A DNA stretch of 64,000 bases from Pseudomonadota bacterium (lineage in GTDB: Archaea; Thermoplasmatota; SW-10-69-26; JACQPN01; JAJPHT01), in contig JAJPHT010000029.1 in assembly GCA_021325135.1 (NCBI GenBank), positions 124,001-188,000 on the forward strand, written 5' to 3'. The position numbers were made by a program, and so were the translations under genes. The notes under the pieces are model-generated. The model did no database searches. It saw only the letters and a list, made by a program, of their open reading frames with translations, and was not told where the DNA came from. Shown piece after piece: positions 61,101 to 64,000 of this stretch (position 1 is its first letter; every line of letters begins with the position of its first letter).

Positions 61101-61570
61101 TGGGTGTAACGGACGCCAGTGTCCACGACGCAGAGGGAGGCGTTGGCCGCGTCGCCGAAGCCGGCGGTGGCCCACGCGAGGCCCGCGTGGATCTGCGCGA
61201 GGCCCTCCTGGTCTGCGAAGGAGGGGTCGTTGGGCGCGACGGGTGTGGCGGCCTCGTCCAGAAGGAGCGTGAGGGTGGGGGCGGCCTCGACGGACTCGAC
61301 GCGCGGGTCCGCGGCGGCGCGCTGCGGGAAGGAGGGGTCGGTGGAGACGACCGAGACGCGCTGGATGGGCGCGTTCACGGCGACGACGCGCGCGCCGTCA
61401 AAGGAGCTGCCCACGTCCGCGGAGGGCTCGCCCCGCAGGTGGAGGACGTAGCGCGTCTCGGCGGCGCGGGCGGTGGCGCCGAAGGAGGGGGCGAGGACGA
61501 GAAGGGCCAGCGCGAGGCACGCGGCGCGGGTCGTGGTCGTGGAGCGGGATGAATGAATGCGGGTCGCCAA
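55109..61570 (-). CDS. Giant subtilisin-like (S8) protease with C-terminal polytopic membrane domain
   Basis: 2153 residues from TTG. Signal peptide (~1-36), propeptide, then an S8 catalytic domain (~110-395) with D150 ('CVVDTG'), H184 ('NGHGTHVSG'), oxyanion N277 ('ASGNEGC') and S342 ('SGTSMSTAF'). Two copies of a ~210-residue beta domain with 'GCC-x-GQ' alternate with Fn3 domains (~605-700, ~900-980). Later come chitobiase-like 'YRLDGSD' domains, another Fn3 and a Pro/Ser-rich linker. Residues ~1910-2130 form about seven membrane helices and end in a basic tail, predicted cytosolic. It is a surface-anchored protease, about five times the length of a simple subtilase. Confidence 0.9.
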   Translation of the reverse strand: MATRIHSSRSTTTTRAACLALALLVLAPSFGATARAAETRYVLHLRGEPSADVGSSFDGARVVAVNAPIQRVSVVSTDPSFPQRAAADPRVESVEAAPTLTLLLDEAATPVAPNDPSFADQEGLAQIHAGLAWATAGFGDAANASLCVVDTGVRYTHEDLNGTRWMGGHDFVNGDDDPMDDNGHGTHVSGIAAATVDNGLGIAGVANVSLYGVKVLDFAGMGSMDVIAQGVTWCVGHTPPRTVISMSLGGEADSSALDDAVAYAAAHGKLVVAASGNEGCNDCVLFPARLPDVIAVSCVDGSDLPCSFSSKGPQVAIAAPGEGVLSTWDGDDSSYASLSGTSMSTAFVSGSLALAWSANPDLTAAQLRARLLATARDVGARGHDDATGAGVLDADCLVRDAAPCGDAPFQPACGMVNDTFGYACEETPFAPRALPSNATLVHLGDEGLSEPIPLGFSFSFYGEAHDHAYLSPNGYLTFQDDETAGCCAGQEVPDANAPNDLVAGHWGDLDPGLAGAVRYATLGSAPEREFVAEWSGVPNPDGAAPSTFQVILHESSDIIETQVVDAPSDGRVHVTGIESPEGSSGLRALYGADALHHAATLFLPGDHLSEAQNLTAVPGSEPGSVQLNWTAPRTLGEGLAGYRLYRGTAEGYENRYVASLGADATGYQDEGLDAHARYHYRLVAYGEPGDAPGALAASLSAGDLAPCETATDAAGYSCATTDFRWVDATGGVPLPLEDDVLSTLVPIGFNFTFYGQTHDSLYVGSNGFLAFDPGTSQGCCNGQAIPGSYLHDVIAGDWEDLYAPGEGTIHVATLGQAPERSFVVSWEGVSQFYHREPVTFEIILHEGTNQVEVQSADVPSDGSHLRTVGIEDPSGAIGLSYRHGLFGLADAGILFTPPNATPPDAPTGLSLTPSEQGGASLSWSAPEGDGGAAILGYDLFRSTPCEGDVLVAQVGKPGASDPAFDASLPATYSVAARNAAGEGPRASLAYEPSPDATVPPCVRLDLDPATPDGHEGVYTSPVHVTLAPVAGTGALNLSTLAYRVDDGDWVQGDNLTLPEGWHDVEAVVLDENGTQSPVAERSVRIDLTRPTVRLDRFDQGGFEDAALAHARAKDASVRAEAVSYEVDLEFSEGMSEYAVGSALRGLDGWHLVWYDEGYLALERRDGWTTPPPVVVGTGASDLAGNRLAAPFAFTPLGPAVQTTLSLPAPDGAAGWYVHAPNATLTATPDNARITYRLDGSDDIIYDGPFAIPAGVHELTYNATADGLPDETPHAVEIRVDDQAPILGNLSVSPALPRPGDDIAFSLPVSDPLSGVAGVSLRVGDAALPTTFDGRFANATLHAAPAGALTLRAHAVDAAGNARDADAGTVDVQSPPAPPPPRPPPPTPARHAPGAPGAPSVTVADGHVLVAWAPPGDAGSPPLTSYHLYRRASEGRALLATVSGTSFDDATARPGGTYAYSVAAVNDVGEGSSSPESTATLPALPSPTSHATISPASPDGGEGWYVSSPSVALNASSGASLLWRLDGGSDQAYSGPIAIPAGRHTLHWHATQTGAPDEAEHAQDFQVDLAPPSLDGASLSAPNATVGHGVTLTVRAHDDASGVASVRALLSDGTSVDLSPAGGSFVGTLSPRAAGSYSVSLVARDHAGHETSGSGGSFRMDAPLATAQNDNATAPTSPTARPPSTPAPSGNSGSPSSGGGQPLEQASVTPTPASASPSSPPPAPQLVVTQDANATASLDAGARGQVHVSLRNAPHPDRVRFVVIDEQGHETTLGGGSDATWDTTQQDDGHYTVEARERQPDGHEVVLASTSVLVRNSAYTAAAADGGAALGVGAAALATVATNTLTTSAMGAATATASSSVSSAAGSAVTSGGGSSGFSFTQYLKDLFTDAGSDALRDRTKDLASIERRRRIASAIALVLTVSLIAVFYTIAEAGAYTWAAFVATLPFVGVAAVLLALQKYGSESLIAHLSGARVRFRIWVAGVASLLVSTIAFRSPFGYPGYVDNGVEETEGEKRLAGHRALAILGITSAWSLVFLVAGRLGFYTLESVGVAMAVSALATAAMPFGPLPGGEVWRWSKPVSLAAAAAAMALYVTYEMALLPQAVLVGVGVVGASGYAFAALRFRREHRRPPRRVPVEDVDAQRAAKHEAHREA

Positions 61571-61650
61571 GCGGCCGCCTCCCGCGCGGCCGTAGGTGCT
61601 CGCCTTGAAAGCCTTTTCCGTGCCCGGATTCGCCGGGGTGGAGGACTCCT

Positions 61651-62028
61651 CTATCCGAGAACTCCACCGCCGCCGTTGGAGGCGGCGCAGCGCGCGGCGG
61701 CGCCGAGGTTGCTCTGGCCGGTGGCGGAGTCGTAGACCAGCGCGCCCGACTTGTCGAAGACGCGGTAGGCCTGCGTGTTCACGTGGAACTGGACCTGATA
61801 GCCCACGCAGACGAAGTCCGCGACGTTGGAGGGGATCGTCTTCTGGACGTGGACGCCGGGGAGGAGCTTGGGCGTCACGACGACGTAGGGGTTGCCCGAG
61901 GAGTCGGTGCCCTTGCCGGTGATGGTGGCCTGCGCGGCGTAGTCGGTGAAGTAGAGGTAGGCGGCGATGCCCACCAGCGCGAGGACGAGGACGCCCAAGA
62001 CGGTGAAGACGCCCTTGAGGAGGCCCAT
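61651..62028 (-). CDS. Small single-pass membrane protein
   Basis: 125 residues. One N-terminal membrane helix ('GVFTVLGVLVLALVGIAAYLY') anchors an extracytoplasmic domain of ~95 residues with strands and two Cys ('FVCVGYQVQFHV', 'AARCAASNG'), ending in Gly-rich sequence. Probably outside the membrane; function unknown. A TATA-like 'cctttttccg' 28 bp before the ATG supports the start. Lies between the subtilase and another membrane protein on the same strand. Confidence 0.7.
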   Translation of the reverse strand: MGLLKGVFTVLGVLVLALVGIAAYLYFTDYAAQATITGKGTDSSGNPYVVVTPKLLPGVHVQKTIPSNVADFVCVGYQVQFHVNTQAYRVFDKSGALVYDSATGQSNLGAAARCAASNGGGGVLG

Positions 62029-62050
62029 GGGGCGCGCATGGCGGGGGGTT

Positions 62051-62060
62051 CGGAAAAAGG
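62051..62060 (-). promoter_or_regulatory. TATA-like box for the gene at 62028
   Basis: Minus strand CCTTTTTCCG, centred ~28 bp before the ATG; implies a leaderless mRNA. Confidence 0.5.
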
Positions 62061-62080
62061 CGAGCCTTGACGGCGCATGC

Positions 62081-62686
62081 TCAGAGCGTCAGGCTGCATC
62101 GCATGGAGGGGCCTGAGGGGAGGGGTGCGATGGCGCAGGTGGCGAGGAAGGGGGCGCGCGTGGCGACGACGAGGCCGTATCCTTGCGCCTCGGGGTGGAC
62201 CACCTGCTCGAGGGTCCAGCCTGCGTCCTGGAATCTGCTGGCGGTGTCGTTCACCACGGCTGAGGCGTTGGCGTCCGCGGGGTAGGCCACGGAGAGGAAC
62301 GCGAGGGGGTGGCCCGCCGCGGCGACGGGGCCCGAGGAGGCGGAGGCGGAGGATTCGCCCGGCGCGCGGGGGAGGTGCGCCGCCATGTCGCGGAGCATGA
62401 ACGGGAGCGGCGCGTTGACCACGAGCACCAGCGCGACGCCCACGGCGGGGGCGGCGGCCGCCAGCGACAGGGGCGAGAGGCGTAGCGCGAGGCCCACCGT
62501 GAGGGTGAGGGCCACGAGGAGCGCCAGCGCGCCGACGTAGGACCACGGGGCGCGGGTCGCGAAGGCCGCGAGGCCGCGGTCCAGCGCCACCACGAGGAGG
62601 ACCACCAGCAGGACCGCGGACGCCAGGTAGGCCGGGAGGGCCCAGGGGCGGCGGCGACGAGGGGCTAGGTTCAAGGGAATGCCCAC
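62081..62686 (-). CDS. Membrane protein with extracytoplasmic C-terminal domain
   Basis: About 201 residues from GTG. Three membrane helices ('[20 protein letters not shown]', '[20 protein letters not shown]', '[20 protein letters not shown]') are followed by ~85 residues with a Ser/Ala-rich stretch and N-x-S/T sequons (NAS, NDT). The start is uncertain because the open frame extends back into the divergent dnaJ leader. No family recognised. Confidence 0.65.
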   Translation of the reverse strand: MGIPLNLAPRRRRPWALPAYLASAVLLVVLLVVALDRGLAAFATRAPWSYVGALALLVALTLTVGLALRLSPLSLAAAAPAVGVALVLVVNAPLPFMLRDMAAHLPRAPGESSASASSGPVAAAGHPLAFLSVAYPADANASAVVNDTASRFQDAGWTLEQVVHPEAQGYGLVVATRAPFLATCAIAPLPSGPSMRCSLTL

Positions 62687-62741
62687 GTTCGGAGGCGTCA
62701 ACGGCCCGGGAACGGGCTCCTTCCGCTTCAGGTGCGCGGCG

Positions 62742-63857
62742 ATGGCGACCAAGGCCGACTACTACGAGCTGCTGGGCGTCCCCCGCGACGCCAGCGCCGA
62801 GGACGTGAAGAAGGCGTACCGCAGGCTGGCGCTCCAGTACCACCCCGACCGCAACCGGGAGCCGGGGGCCGAGGAGCGCTTCAAGGAGATCAGCGAGGCC
62901 TACGCGGTCCTCAGCGACGCCGAGAAGCGGAAGACCTACGACCAGTTCGGGCACGCCGGGTTCGACGAGCGCTACACCCAGGAGGACATCTTCCGCGGGG
63001 CGGACTTCGGCGACATGGGCTTCGACATGGGGAGCATATTCCGCACCATCTTCGGGGCCGGCTTCGGCGGCGGGCCGCAGGGCGGGCGCAACCTCGAGAC
63101 CTCCCTGGAGATCACCCTGGAGGACGTGGCCAACGGGGGCGAGAAGGAGGTGCGCGTGACGCGGCTGGAGCGGTGCGAGTCGTGCGGCGGCTCGGGCGCC
63201 AAGCCCGGCACGCGGCCCACGCGCTGCCCGACGTGCCGCGGCCACGGCCAGGTGGCGCGCCAGATGCGCACGCCCTTCGGCCTGGTGCAGACCGCGGGCC
63301 CCTGCCCCCAGTGCGGCGGCCGCGGCGAGGTCGTCGCGACGCCCGACCCCGCGTGCAAGGGCGAAGGGCGCATCCAGCGCACGCGCACGCTCAACATCCG
63401 CATCCCAGAAGGCGTTCCCGACGGGGGCACGCTGCGCCTGCGCGGCGAGGGCGAGGCCGGCCCTGACGGATTCCCCGACGGCGACCTCTACGTGCACGTC
63501 CGCGTGAAGCCGCACGCGGTCTTCCAGCGCGACGGCGACGACCTGCACGTCCCCGTGCCGCTCACCTTCAGCCAGGCGGCGCTGGGCGACGAGGTGGACG
63601 TGCCGCTGCTGGAGGGCAAGCAGGACCGCATCATCATCCCGGCGGGCACGCAGGGGGGCGAGGTCTTCCGCCTGCGCGGCAAGGGGCTCCCCAGCCTCAA
63701 CGGCAGCCGCCGCGGCGACCTCCTGGCCCACGCCCGCGTCTACACGCCCGTGAAGCTGAGCGCGGAGGAGCGGAAGCTCTTCGAGGAGCTTGCGCGGCTC
63801 GAAGGGCGCGAGCCGAGGAAGGGGTTCTTCTCCGACCTCAAGAAGAAGCTGGGATGA
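62742..63857 (+). CDS. dnaJ: Chaperone protein DnaJ
   Basis: 371 residues. J domain (1-70) with HPD at 34-36, Gly/Phe-rich region with '[16 protein letters not shown]', a zinc-finger domain (~140-215) and the C-terminal substrate-binding domains ('[20 protein letters not shown]', '[20 protein letters not shown]'). It stimulates DnaK ATPase and delivers unfolded proteins. Three C-x2-C-x-G-x-G motifs are intact; the fourth reads 'DPACKGEG', with Asp in place of the first Cys. ATG giving [12 protein letters not shown] has the standard distance to HPD. dnaK/grpE are outside the window. Confidence 0.94.
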   Translation: MATKADYYELLGVPRDASAEDVKKAYRRLALQYHPDRNREPGAEERFKEISEAYAVLSDAEKRKTYDQFGHAGFDERYTQEDIFRGADFGDMGFDMGSIFRTIFGAGFGGGPQGGRNLETSLEITLEDVANGGEKEVRVTRLERCESCGGSGAKPGTRPTRCPTCRGHGQVARQMRTPFGLVQTAGPCPQCGGRGEVVATPDPACKGEGRIQRTRTLNIRIPEGVPDGGTLRLRGEGEAGPDGFPDGDLYVHVRVKPHAVFQRDGDDLHVPVPLTFSQAALGDEVDVPLLEGKQDRIIIPAGTQGGEVFRLRGKGLPSLNGSRRGDLLAHARVYTPVKLSAEERKLFEELARLEGREPRKGFFSDLKKKLG

Positions 63858-64000
63858 GGAGCGCCGGGCGCGCCAGGATACGAGGTCGAGCCGCCAGCGC
63901 GATGGCCTCCAGCGCGAGGTCCACGTCCATCTCCAGCGCGCAGCCGACGCCCGCCTCGAAGTGCTCGCACGAGCGGCATCTCGCGGGGGACTTGCACGAC
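63838..64000 (-). CDS. Truncated gene for a Cys-rich protein (N-terminus outside window)
   Basis: The last ~53 codons of a minus-strand gene. The visible part starts '[20 protein letters not shown]' (four Cys, a possible zinc or Fe-S cluster) and continues with a helix '[20 protein letters not shown]', ending at 63838. It overlaps the dnaJ 3' end by 20 bp. Too little is visible to name it; chosen over the other minus-strand frame because of the Cys spacing. Confidence 0.45.
   Translation of the reverse strand, partial: SCKSPARCRSCEHFEAGVGCALEMDVDLALEAIALAARPRILARPALLIPASS

Noticed and set aside
57353..61552. 1399-codon open frame antisense to the protease gene
   Set aside because: Consists of Arg/Gly/Val/Ala-rich antisense translation, a usual artefact in GC-rich DNA; the opposite strand has intact subtilase motifs.

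Overview
This window looks like chromosomal DNA of a very GC-rich archaeon (about 70 % G+C by eye). The archaeal markers are ribosomal protein L30e next to a two-KH NusA-like factor, an Sm-like protein, the archaeal purine enzyme PurP, a transketolase split into two genes, tRNA genes without an encoded CCA, and TATA-like boxes 25-28 bp before start codons that imply leaderless mRNAs. GTG and TTG starts are common. A high-GC lineage of Thermoplasmatota is my best guess from gene content; this is inference, and no rRNA is present to settle it.

Layout. 1-3.4 kb: secreted and membrane proteins, a phosphoesterase and a nucleotidyltransferase-like protein. 3.5-10.1 kb: a membrane protein, a SWIM-SNF2 helicase, a DUF72 protein and a lone response regulator. 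10.2-13.2 kb: three exported proteins, including a repeat protein built on AVSGTGNATN. 13.3-21.5 kb: a beta-decarboxylating dehydrogenase, a lipoprotein, a divergent pair around a 10-bp-phased repeat array, an aldo/keto reductase-MFS-DUF309 operon and more secreted proteins. 21.5-29.8 kb: a universal stress protein broken at a C run, SRPBCC and Sm proteins, twin Cys-rich secreted peptides, PurU, a 34-bp inverted repeat, a metal chaperone with an aminotransferase, a sialidase-like propeller, and PurP. 29.9-33.3 kb: an ion-channel-like protein, two convergent genes with histone-H1-like tails, and a small element inserted in tRNA-Gly(TCC). 33.5-43.4 kb: a cation efflux protein, a Glu/Pro-rich HhH protein, glycerate kinase, tRNA-Pro, L30e-NusA, a glycosyltransferase, split transketolase and tRNA-Ser. 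43.4-54.9 kb: UvrB, phosphoesterases, an AHSA1-ArsR pair with an operator, asparaginase, a membrane-bound HTH protein, a DHH phosphoesterase with a metallopeptidase, a PRC-barrel protein, cis-prenyltransferase, a UPF0173 hydrolase, a 33-residue zinc peptide and tRNA-Gly(CCC). 55.1-64 kb: a 2153-residue subtilase with a polytopic C-terminus, two small membrane proteins, DnaJ and a truncated gene.

How it fits together. PurU (10-formyl-THF to formate) and PurP (formate-using) can form one purine route. Transketolase and glycerate kinase belong to central carbon metabolism. A large share of the genes encode exported, Cys-rich, N-glycosylation-rich or propeller proteins, which suggests a complex cell surface. 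The least explained items are the tRNA-Gly element, overlapping hairpins that bury the start of the second transketolase gene, the phased repeat array at 15.45-15.55 kb, the giant protease and the repeat/Cys-rich secreted families. I saw no CRISPR array, no rRNA and no recognisable integrase or transposase.
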